64,000 nucleotides of DNA. It comes from Denitratimonas sp037478135 (GTDB lineage: Bacteria > Pseudomonadota > Gammaproteobacteria > Xanthomonadales > Xanthomonadaceae). Below the pieces are notes generated by a model that had not been told where the DNA came from, made no database searches, and saw nothing but the letters and a program-made list of their open reading frames with translations. The translations under genes were made by a program, and so were the position numbers. Every line of letters starts with the position of its first letter. Position 1 is the stretch's first letter. Location of the stretch: the NCBI RefSeq assembly GCF_037478135.1, contig NZ_JBBHDV010000002.1, forward strand, positions 1 to 64,000, given 5' to 3'. Positions 57,634 through 64,000 of this stretch are shown piece after piece.

Positions 57634-58854
57634 ATGAGTCCGGAACAATTCCCTCACCGCGTATTGATTGCCGTCAGCGGCAAGTCCGCGCAGATCCTCA
57701 CCGAAACCCTGTACGCGTTGATCCATCAGGAGCCGGCCTTCGTGCCCACCGAAGTCCATCTGATCAGCACGGCGGAAGGGGCACGCCATGCCAGCCTCAA
57801 TCTGCTGGGTGACAACGGCTGGTTTTTGCGCTTATGTCGCGACTACCAGCTTGATCCGGAGATCTTTGATGCCTCGCGTATCCATGTCATCAGCGATTCG
57901 GAAGGCCAGGCTCTGACCGATATCCGCAGTCCGGCTGACAACGAGGCTGCCGCAGATTTCATCACCGGCTTCATACGCGAGCGCACGGATCAGCCCGATG
58001 CCGCGCTGCATGTCTCGATGGCGGGTGGGCGAAAGACCATGGGTTACTACGCCGGATACGCACTGTCGCTTTACGGCCGCGACCAGGATCGCTTGTCGCA
58101 TGTGCTGGTATCGGAAGGGTTCGAGAACCATCCCGCGTTTTATTACCCCACGCCCACCCGTGCACGGATCGAAGGCAGGAACGGTTTCGATCTGGACGCC
58201 AGCCAGGCGCGGGTGGACCTTGCCAACATCCCGTTCGTGCGCCTGCGCGATGAACTGCCGGAAGCGGTACGTCGCAAGAGCAATCTTCTCGCCGGCCGTC
58301 AATCCTTCAGTGCGGCGGTGAACGCCGCAGAAGCGGGCCGCAAGACCCACAGGCTCACACTCGATCTGCAACAACTGGTGTTCCAGCTTGATGACCAGCC
58401 GCTGGAAGGCCTGGGTGCCGCGGATTTGTCCCTGCTGTGCTGGATGGCCTGGCGACAACATCAGGGCAAGGACAACCTGCGTCGGGCGGAACTGGAGGAG
58501 TCCGGCCGCCAATTGGGCATGGAATATGGCAGGTTCTGTGAGTATCTGCAGAGCCGGGATGAGTCGCTGATGCGCACAGCCCAAAAACAAGGCGCGGCTG
58601 TCGAGCGCAAGTTTCCCGAGCTGGCCAAATCGATCAATGCCATGCAGGTGGGTGACTTTTCCGGCAGTGGTGATTTCGAGTACCGCCGCAGCAATCTGGG
58701 GAAACGCCTCAAGGCCATTTTCGGAGAGCGTACAGCCAGTCAGTTCATTCCCCAGAACTTTGGGCCATATGGCAAGGCTGAATACGGCTTTGCCAACTTC
58801 GAGGATCACTTCACCGTGATCGCGCCGGATCAACTCCAGGCGGATCATGCCTAA
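57634..58854 (+). CDS. CRISPR-associated CARF ring nuclease, NE0113/Csm6 family
   Basis: 406 residues. The N-terminal half matches the TIGR02584 (NE0113) family: ILTETLYALIHQEPAFVPTE, VHLISTAEGARHASLNLL, TDIRSPADNEAAADFI, LHVSMAGGRKTMGYYAGYAL. This is a CARF domain that binds cyclic oligoadenylate, and some members cleave that messenger. The C-terminal half (about 230-400) is helical and basic. I see no RxxxxH HEPN motif, so it is more likely a ring nuclease or CARF regulator than a Csm6 RNase. It implies a type III effector (Cas10) elsewhere in the genome. It lies 224 bases upstream of the CRISPR array, same direction. Confidence 0.85.
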   Translation: MSPEQFPHRVLIAVSGKSAQILTETLYALIHQEPAFVPTEVHLISTAEGARHASLNLLGDNGWFLRLCRDYQLDPEIFDASRIHVISDSEGQALTDIRSPADNEAAADFITGFIRERTDQPDAALHVSMAGGRKTMGYYAGYALSLYGRDQDRLSHVLVSEGFENHPAFYYPTPTRARIEGRNGFDLDASQARVDLANIPFVRLRDELPEAVRRKSNLLAGRQSFSAAVNAAEAGRKTHRLTLDLQQLVFQLDDQPLEGLGAADLSLLCWMAWRQHQGKDNLRRAELEESGRQLGMEYGRFCEYLQSRDESLMRTAQKQGAAVERKFPELAKSINAMQVGDFSGSGDFEYRRSNLGKRLKAIFGERTASQFIPQNFGPYGKAEYGFANFEDHFTVIAPDQLQADHA

Positions 58855-59078
58855 GCCTGGCCCTGCTTGTTGGGGCGTGCCACGATGCCGCTGCAAGGCG
58901 CTCATCAAGGCCGAAGCCGGGCTTCAGGCAGGGGCTGGCGTCCGAGTGATGGCTGGCGTAGACTGAGGCCGGCTCATGTACAGGGTGGTCAAATTTTAGC
59001 CAACGAAGTGGTCAAAAAACGATCATCCGGAAGTGGGTTGCAAGCTGTTGATGTGGAAAGAATGTTTCCGGGCTTGGA
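58855..59078 (+). promoter_or_regulatory. Candidate CRISPR leader
   Basis: The 224 bases between the CARF gene and the first repeat. The half nearest the array is AT-richer than its surroundings (GGTCAAATTTTAGCC, GGTCAAAAAACG) with a GGTCAAA repeat. The repeat at this end is perfect while the far-end repeat has a substitution, which points to the leader being here. Confidence 0.5.
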
Positions 59079-59736
59079 GTTCCGGAACTGCCCAGCAAAT
59101 AATGGGATTAAGACCGTATGCAGGCGACGTGCGGTGGAAGCGGCCACAGTTCCGGAACTGCCCAGCAAATAATGGGATTAAGACCCGTGATGGCGATGAT
59201 CTTCAACACCGGGATGGGTTCCGGAACTGCCCAGCAAATAATGGGATTAAGACAGGACGATGTAGCCCTCAAGCTGCTGGCCGTTGTTCCGGAACTGCCC
59301 AGCAAATAATGGGATTAAGACCTACGGGATCGGGCAGGCTTCCCAGCTCTTCCGCGTTCCGGAACTGCCCAGCAAATAATGGGATTAAGACTTCTTCCTC
59401 GAAGGCCCAGAGGACTTCATCAACGTTCCGGAACTGCCCAGCAAATAATGGGATTAAGACGTTGCCCATGCCGCGGGTGTCGATCCACCGAGCGTTCCGG
59501 AACTGCCCAGCAAATAATGGGATTAAGACTTCTTTTCGGAGAGGATGATGTACCCCTCCAGTGTTCCGGAACTGCCCAGCAAATAATGGGATTAAGACCG
59601 CCCATTCCGGGATTTCTTCCATCGCGGCGGAAGTTCCGGAACTGCCCAGCAAATAATGGGATTAAGACTATTCAGCAGGGATTTCCCGCAGCTTGCTTGC
59701 GTTCCGGAACTGCCCAGCAAATAATGGGATTAAGGC
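59079..59736 (+). CRISPR. CRISPR array, 10 repeats, 9 spacers
   Basis: Ten 36-base repeats starting GTTCCGGAACTGCCCAGC and ending AATAATGGGATTAAGAC. Repeats begin at 59079, 59149, 59218, 59286, 59356, 59425, 59494, 59563, 59633 and 59701. Nine spacers of 32-34 bases. All repeats are identical except the last (ATTAAGGC instead of ATTAAGAC). The repeat contains the palindrome GTTCCGGAAC and a CCCA/TGGG stem. The 3' ATTAAGAC resembles the 8-base handle of type I/III crRNAs, giving left-to-right transcription. Cas1 and Cas2 face the array from the right. Confidence 0.98.
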
Positions 59737-59846
59737 ACCTCATATTCACCGTCAGGCAGGGTCGCCCCGGAGATCGCGGATCACGTCTCACTGCCAATCG
59801 TTTTGACGGTTCAGGCCATATGCGCTGGCACGATTCAGCACAATCT

Positions 59847-60170
59847 TCAGTGGCCATCCTCGTTATCGCACGCCGACCATGCGCTCATGCTCGGCAATCC
59901 GAATTCATGTATGCCGGCGGTTGGTCGTGCCGTGCCGGCCAGGTGGATTGGCTGACTTGGCCGCAGGCGGTAGGCGACCACATCGGAGGCGGAAGGGCCG
60001 GCAAGATGACGCAACCGTGCCAGGCGCTGGTTCAACTCCTGCCCGGTGCCGTGGCACAGATAGAGTGATTCCAGCAGCATCGTGCCGTGTTTGCGGATTT
60101 CCCGGTATACACGCTGGCCGCGACGTGGCTGGTGGATGTCATAGGCCACCAGATACCAGAACGGGGTCAT
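59847..60170 (-). CDS. cas2: CRISPR-associated endonuclease Cas2
   Basis: 107 residues. Ferredoxin-like Cas2 with the usual first strand and Asp (FWYLVAYDIHQPRRGQRVYR, D in AYDI), then HGTMLLESLYLCHGTGQE. Partners Cas1 in spacer acquisition. Its ATG overlaps the cas1 stop (ATGA). Slightly long at the C-terminus, with an acidic tail (CDNEDGH). Confidence 0.88.
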   Translation of the reverse strand: MTPFWYLVAYDIHQPRRGQRVYREIRKHGTMLLESLYLCHGTGQELNQRLARLRHLAGPSASDVVAYRLRPSQPIHLAGTARPTAGIHEFGLPSMSAWSACDNEDGH

Positions 60171-61105
60171 GCTGCCTGTTCCACGGGTGATTGCGGTGGC
60201 AGGCTGTCAAGGTGGCGTGCCAGTACGCCAGCGTGGCGGCGCAGGTGACGGCCCCATTGTTGCTGCATCGGATACCACTGCTGGTAGTAGAGTTCACGCC
60301 CGGCCTTGCCCAGCAGGCACTGCCCGCTGGCGTTGGAAAAATGCCGGTTGTCCAGCAGTTTTTCGCGGCACAGGTTCACAACCCACAGCTCGATCCGGGG
60401 ACGCAGTGGTTCCATCAGGTCGCATGCCAATGAGTGACGGCCATGCGCAAGGCGATGATAGAAACCCAGCCAGGAGTCGAGCCCGAAGACCAGGCATTGT
60501 CGGATGGCCTCGTGGTACACCAAGGTGTAGGTGAGTGAGAGCAGGGCATTGACCGGATCCGGCGGTGGCCGGCGACGGCGTTGCTCAAAACCCAGAGATT
60601 CGGGCAACAGGCGACGCCAGTGTGCGAACAGGATGCGCTGCGCGCTGCCTTCCAGCCCGCGCAAGCTGTCGGCATCAGGGCTGCGACGCACGCGTTGTAG
60701 TAGTTGGCCCAGCATGTCGATATGCAAGCTGTCGGCATCGCGCCGCAGCAGCCGCAGCCCGTTGGCCAGCTTCAGGTGTACCAGGCGGCGGGCGATGGGC
60801 AGGGCGTGTTCGGGCTGGGCATTCAATTCGTATTGCACCAGCCGCCGCCTGGCCTGTTGCTGATGCGAGGCGTGGATTGCAAAGCTGCTGTCGCTGTGGC
60901 GCGCGTTCAGTGTGATGAAGTCGATGCCGCGGCTTTGGCACTGGCCCAGTACCCGGGTGTGCAGATCCACGCCGTGCATGCACACGACTTTCTGCAGGCG
61001 ATTGATGGGGATGCTGCGCGTAGGCAGTTCAGGGTGCCGGACGATCAGGCACTGGCCTTCGTAATCCAGGCTGACATTGCGTCGGTCGATCAGGAGGGTG
61101 GACAT
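60167..61105 (-). CDS. cas1: CRISPR-associated integrase Cas1
   Basis: 312 residues. N-terminal beta-sandwich (TLLIDRRNVSLDYEG, NRLQKVVCMHGVDLHTRVLG) and helical catalytic domain. Probable metal ligands are E152 (GLEGSAQRIL), H217 (GFYHRLAHG) and D229 (LACDLMEPLRP), matching the Cas1 triad. Expressed with a Cas2-like gene and cas2. No adjacent cas3, cas5-8, cas9, cas10 or cas12. Confidence 0.95.
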   Translation of the reverse strand: MSTLLIDRRNVSLDYEGQCLIVRHPELPTRSIPINRLQKVVCMHGVDLHTRVLGQCQSRGIDFITLNARHSDSSFAIHASHQQQARRRLVQYELNAQPEHALPIARRLVHLKLANGLRLLRRDADSLHIDMLGQLLQRVRRSPDADSLRGLEGSAQRILFAHWRRLLPESLGFEQRRRRPPPDPVNALLSLTYTLVYHEAIRQCLVFGLDSWLGFYHRLAHGRHSLACDLMEPLRPRIELWVVNLCREKLLDNRHFSNASGQCLLGKAGRELYYQQWYPMQQQWGRHLRRHAGVLARHLDSLPPQSPVEQAA

Positions 61106-61117
61106 CGTCTGTGCTCC

Positions 61118-61387
61118 TCAGCCGAAAAGGAAGATGCCGCTTCCGGCAGGTGCGGCCGTCACGCTCAGGCCGTGCCGGGGCCGGGGTGATGCGATGGCGA
61201 CTAACGCCAGGCCATCGTGGTCCTCGTCAAGATGCGGGAGCAACTCGCGCCAGAGCGCAAGGGCATCGTGCCGACTTTGGTCCAGCACAAAGAAGGGTTT
61301 CTGCCAGAGCGGTGTTGCCTGACGCAGCACGGAGCGTATCCGCGTGCGGCGCGATGAATTGGCGATGTCATATCCCACGGCGTACAT
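61118..61387 (-). CDS. Second Cas2-like small protein
   Basis: 89 residues starting MYAVGYDIANSSRRTRIRSV, which has the Cas2 beta-alpha start with the metal-site Asp (YDI), then QKPFFVLDQSRHDALALWRE and ALVAIASPRPR. Shorter and more divergent than the cas2 downstream of cas1. It lies 12 bases upstream of cas1, first in the operon. Could be a true second Cas2 or a Cas2-fold protein of other function. Confidence 0.7.
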   Translation of the reverse strand: MYAVGYDIANSSRRTRIRSVLRQATPLWQKPFFVLDQSRHDALALWRELLPHLDEDHDGLALVAIASPRPRHGLSVTAAPAGSGIFLFG

Positions 61388-61531
61388 GAAGCGTCCCCTG
61401 CTTTTTGTCCAATTGCAGGGTGCGTCGGATTCGCAAGGCGCTCGCGGTTACAAGCTTGCAACCGACCCCTGACTGGGCTGTCCGCAGACACTGGCGCTCG
61501 GCAATTGGCCGGACGGGTGCAGGAGAGTGTG

Positions 61532-62110
61532 GTGCAGGGATTGGAGCTCTACCGCAAGGCGTATCACATCACGCATGCGCGGAACTTGCGGTCGATCGCA
61601 AGCCATGGGCTGCTGTCGCACAGCCGTGTGCGCTCGCACGACATCAATATTGAGGATATCTCCAATCCCGAGGTTCAGGCGCGGCGCGCAGGCATGGCTG
61701 ATCCTTTCCATGGGCGCTGCGTGCACGATTACGTGCCGTTCTACCTCAATCCGCGGAATCCGATGATGTATTGCAAGCGCTATCACAGCCAGGACTTCGC
61801 GCTTCTGGTGCTGGATATCGAGCAGGCCAGTGACCTCGAGCCGCTTTTTACCGATGGCAATGCTGCCAGTGGCGGCACCCTCTTTGGCAAGACCATTGCC
61901 ACGTCCTATCGTGCTGATGAAGTGCTGCGCGCCGACAGGTGGAACTGGCTGCCTGACGGCAAGCGTCAGCGTTGCGCCGAAGTCCTGCTGCCTGCCACGA
62001 TCCCGGTCGAGATGATCGAGATGGTGGTCAGCAAGAATCAACACGTGCAGGCGTATGCGGACGAGGTGCTGGGCCTGCCAACCGTGGTCAATCCTGGCCT
62101 CTTCTTCTGA
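61532..62110 (+). CDS. darT: DarT-type DNA ADP-ribosyltransferase toxin
   Basis: 192 residues from GTG 61532, chosen for the AGGAG six bases upstream; other in-frame GTG/TTG starts lie at 61505-61529. DarT adds ADP-ribose to thymidine in single-stranded DNA. Family marks: AYHITHARNLRSIASHGLLS (NAD-binding His at 12), R51/R52 in VQARRAG, HDYVPFYLNPRNPMMYCKRY and the late catalytic Glu E150 (RQRCAEVLLPATIPVEMI). Acts as a phage-defence or growth-control toxin; antitoxin next. Confidence 0.9.
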   Translation: MQGLELYRKAYHITHARNLRSIASHGLLSHSRVRSHDINIEDISNPEVQARRAGMADPFHGRCVHDYVPFYLNPRNPMMYCKRYHSQDFALLVLDIEQASDLEPLFTDGNAASGGTLFGKTIATSYRADEVLRADRWNWLPDGKRQRCAEVLLPATIPVEMIEMVVSKNQHVQAYADEVLGLPTVVNPGLFF

Positions 62111-62112
62111 GG

Positions 62113-62802
62113 ATGAGCGTGATCAAAATTCTTACTGGAAACATCTTCACCAGTACTTGCCAGACCTTGGTGAATACGGTCAATTGCGTTGGCGTCATGG
62201 GCGCTGGGATGGCTCTGGAATGCCGTTTGCGCTGGCCCCGGATGTTCGAGCGTTATGTGCAGTTGTGCGCCGACGGCAGTTTGCAGGTTGGCCGCTTGTG
62301 GCTGTACCGCGGGGAAGATCGCTGGGTGCTCAACTTCCCCACGAAGCAGCACTGGCGCCATCCCTCGCGCGCAAGCTACCTGCGCGAGGGGCTGGAGAGG
62401 TTTCTGGACACCTATGAGGAAAGGGGCATCGAATCGGTGGCCTTCCCGCTGCTTGGTGCCCAGCACGGTGGGCTGGATCGACAGCATGTACTGGATGTGA
62501 TGACCAGGCATCTGGAGCAGTGTCGTATCCCGGTGGAAATCCACCACTACGACCCGAAGGCCCCGGACGATCTGTATGGGCGTTTCCGCCAGCGCCTGCT
62601 GGAAAGCGACGAGCAGGGCATCAAGGATGCCACTGGGCTGGATTCCCGCCGCATTGGCTTGCTTCGAGCCGCCGTGGCGAGCCCGCATATCCATCAACTC
62701 AACCAGTTGGCGGCAACTCCCGGAATCGGCGACAAGACCCTTGAGCGTGCGTTCGTGCTGGCGCGTGCGGATACGATGCCTGTGCAGCAAGGGTTGTGGT
62801 GA
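62113..62802 (+). CDS. darG: DarG-type macrodomain antitoxin
   Basis: 229 residues, two bases after darT. Macro domain 1-150 (KILTGNIFTSTCQTLVNTVN, CVGVMGAGMALECRL, VLNFPTKQHWR, VAFPLLGAQHGGLD) that removes ADP-ribose from DNA. The C-terminal 70 residues (GLLRAAVASPHIHQLNQLAA) form a short helical part, smaller than in longer DarG proteins. Typical toxin-before-antitoxin order for darTG. Confidence 0.92.
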   Translation: MSVIKILTGNIFTSTCQTLVNTVNCVGVMGAGMALECRLRWPRMFERYVQLCADGSLQVGRLWLYRGEDRWVLNFPTKQHWRHPSRASYLREGLERFLDTYEERGIESVAFPLLGAQHGGLDRQHVLDVMTRHLEQCRIPVEIHHYDPKAPDDLYGRFRQRLLESDEQGIKDATGLDSRRIGLLRAAVASPHIHQLNQLAATPGIGDKTLERAFVLARADTMPVQQGLW

Positions 62803-63062
62803 AGTCCTGATTGCTCAGGGAGGGGCATGTCCGGGCGAAGGGGCGGATAGTGCAACTGTCGATGTGGTTGCAACCGCTGCATGACCAATGTCGATCAGCC
62901 GATCATGTTCAATATGTGGAAGTGACGGGCCTGGCTACGGATCGTGTGCTCATGATGTGCCCGGTTCGTTGCCGGTTTCACCTTATCCCGGATGGGGCGG
63001 TGAGGGACTGGGCTGATCGGCAAAAGTGACGCTGTGCCAGGGTGCTCGCCGCTGGCCCGCAC
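62803..63062. other. Gap between darG and the methyltransferase fusion
   Basis: About 260 bases between convergent genes. No peptide with a borosin-precursor character, no repeat and no clear terminator hairpin were found. Confidence 0.5.
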
Positions 63063-64000
63063 CTATGCCGTAACCGGCGTGAACGTCTTGTCGCGCCGCA
63101 GTTCCACGTCCAGCGCCGGAATCACCAGCGTGGTGAATTCCTTGTAGTGCGCGTTGGGCAGGTCGCTCAGGCGCAGGGTTTCGGCGCGGAAGGTGTCGAT
63201 TGGCAGTTGCGCGGCTTCGTACAGGATCACTTCGTGGTCGGCCGGGTACCAGCGCAGCAGTTTGGTCACCAGCGCCTGCAGGCCGTCGCGTTCGGCATGC
63301 AGCCGGGTGCAGGTCCAGTCGCCGGCCAGCGCCACCTGCCAAAGCAGCACCAGTCCCTGCGGATCCAGGTGGCGGTCGTAATACAGGAAGTGGGTGGCTT
63401 CCAGTGATTGCACGCCGCGTTGGCCCGGGTCGATGCCCAGATCGGCGTAGAGGCAGGCTTCGGCCGAGATGCCGGGCTCCATGCGCGCCTTGAGTCCGGC
63501 GGCGCGGGTTTTGCGGACCACCCGGTGCGGGACGTCGGCGAAGACACCAGGATGGCCATAGAACACCGCGCAGACGGATTTGCCGGACAGTACTTCGCGC
63601 ATGATCGCGGTGTCGATGTCGCGGTAGGTTTCGCGCCTGTCCTTGCCAGGTGCGTAATGGGCGCCGAGGTTGATCGCATCCGGGCGCAGATTGCTGATCA
63701 TCGCCAGCGCGAAAGGATCGGCCAGGCAGAACACCACCTGCGCTATCTGGATCTCCGACAGCGTGCGTTCGCTGACGTGGCGCCCGAACTGGATGCCGCT
63801 GCCCACCACCACCAGGCTGCCCACCGAATCGGTTTCGTCCGGCACCAGCTCATGCCAGTTGACCGAGCGGTCACGGCCTTGCTGTTTGGCGCGGTACAGC
63901 GCCTGATCGGCCTGATGCAGCAGCTTGGCCAGCGACGAGGTGCTTTCCTCGGCCTGACACAGGCCGGCGCTGACGGTGATGCGGAAGGTCTGGTCGTGCG
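63063..64000 (-). CDS. GGDEF domain fused to a borosin-like TP-methylase (N-terminus outside window)
   Basis: One uninterrupted frame, 311 residues visible. The first 47 are the end of a GGDEF domain (FRITVSAGLCQAEES, HQADQALYRAKQQGRDRS). After about a dozen linker residues (VNWHELVPDETDS) comes a full tetrapyrrole-methylase-fold enzyme: GSLVVVGSGIQFG (SAM loop), YGHPGVFADVPHRVV, MEPGISAEACLYADLGIDPG, DHEVILYEAAQLPI. The spacing Y-x5-R-x3-Y in HYAPGKDRRETYRD and the Tyr of FYGHPG match residues I recall as catalytic in OphMA/SonM. Substrate unknown; the frame has no stop between the domains. The GGDEF active site and any sensor lie beyond 64000. Confidence 0.85.
   Translation of the reverse strand, partial: HDQTFRITVSAGLCQAEESTSSLAKLLHQADQALYRAKQQGRDRSVNWHELVPDETDSVGSLVVVGSGIQFGRHVSERTLSEIQIAQVVFCLADPFALAMISNLRPDAINLGAHYAPGKDRRETYRDIDTAIMREVLSGKSVCAVFYGHPGVFADVPHRVVRKTRAAGLKARMEPGISAEACLYADLGIDPGQRGVQSLEATHFLYYDRHLDPQGLVLLWQVALAGDWTCTRLHAERDGLQALVTKLLRWYPADHEVILYEAAQLPIDTFRAETLRLSDLPNAHYKEFTTLVIPALDVELRRDKTFTPVTA

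Noticed and set aside
57235..57789. 184-residue minus-strand frame between the truncated sialidase-like gene and the CARF gene
   Set aside because: Overlaps the CARF gene start, has no recognisable motif and erratic composition.
57634..58854. HEPN RNase active site in the CARF protein
   Set aside because: No RxxxxH or RxxxxxxH motif in the C-terminal half, so I do not call it a Csm6 ribonuclease.
59033..59548. Open frame across the CRISPR array encoding repeated FRNCPANNGIKT
   Set aside because: Translation of the repeats themselves; not a protein gene.
59599..59700. Spacers 8 and 9 as a second pair of homologous targets
   Set aside because: They share only a short GGGATTTC run and an EIP-like reading; too weak to separate from chance.
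62803..63062. Borosin precursor peptide next to the methyltransferase
   Set aside because: The short frames here lack a borosin-binding-domain character or a hydrophobic core peptide.

Overview
The window looks like a chromosomal segment from a gamma-proteobacterium of the Xanthomonadales (Lysobacteraceae/Xanthomonadaceae). It is GC-rich and densely coded. The lexA promoter carries TTAGTAGTAATACTGCTAA, one base from the palindromic LexA box known from Xanthomonas, and lexA-recA-recX lie together. The surE-pcm-yqaA-nlpD block is not followed by rpoS, as expected for this group, and several CDSs are Xanthomonadales-type (DUF1415 protein, secreted proteins with an IFxDGFE motif). Genus cannot be fixed from the sequence.

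Layout. 1-6.3 kb: a secreted beta-helix protein, a quinol-type nitric oxide reductase (norB) with an adjacent FNR regulator and a possible FNR box, and two proteins of unknown function. 6.4-11.5 kb: VKOR-like disulfide protein, dgkA, rlmI, then lgt-thyA-folA. 11.5-20.6 kb: a DUF333 lipoprotein with a disrupted start, a CPBP-like protein with lost catalytic glutamates, phhB, nfuA, a cytosine-deaminase-like enzyme, a phasin, msrA-msrB-hslR, purT. 20.7-30.1 kb: a small membrane gene put out of frame by an 8-bp tandem repeat, lolA, dcd, scoAB, dnaX-ybaB-recR, a HIT protein, an LLM oxidoreductase, a glutathione S-transferase. 30.1-40.9 kb: PHB depolymerase and two very large secreted proteins (subtilisin-like protease; 1832-residue GEVED/DUF11-type protein). 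41.4-55.9 kb: surE-pcm-yqaA-nlpD, yhbY, rlmE-ftsH-folP, a CinA-C protein, lexA-recA-recX, alaS, csrA.

From 55.98 kb the content changes. tRNA-Ser(GCU) and tRNA-Arg(ACG) are followed by a second copy of the tRNA-Arg 3' end (an integration scar), a truncated sialidase-like gene and a defence island: a NE0113-type CARF ring-nuclease protein, a 10-repeat CRISPR array, cas2, cas1, a second Cas2-like gene and a DarT-DarG ADP-ribosylation toxin-antitoxin pair. No interference genes are present in the window, so this is an adaptation module with an accessory cyclic-oligoadenylate protein. Two spacers match homologous coding sites, which suggests repeated sampling of one phage gene family.

The right edge holds the most unusual gene: an open frame in which the end of a GGDEF (diguanylate cyclase) domain runs directly into a complete tetrapyrrole-methylase-fold methyltransferase resembling borosin alpha-N-methyltransferases. 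The N-terminal part lies outside the window.

Functional themes: anaerobic NO detoxification under FNR; folate/thymidylate metabolism (thyA, folA, folP, dcd, purT); methionine-sulfoxide and disulfide repair; PHB storage (phasin, PhaZ, ScoAB); SOS response; secreted proteolysis; and a tRNA-associated defence island.
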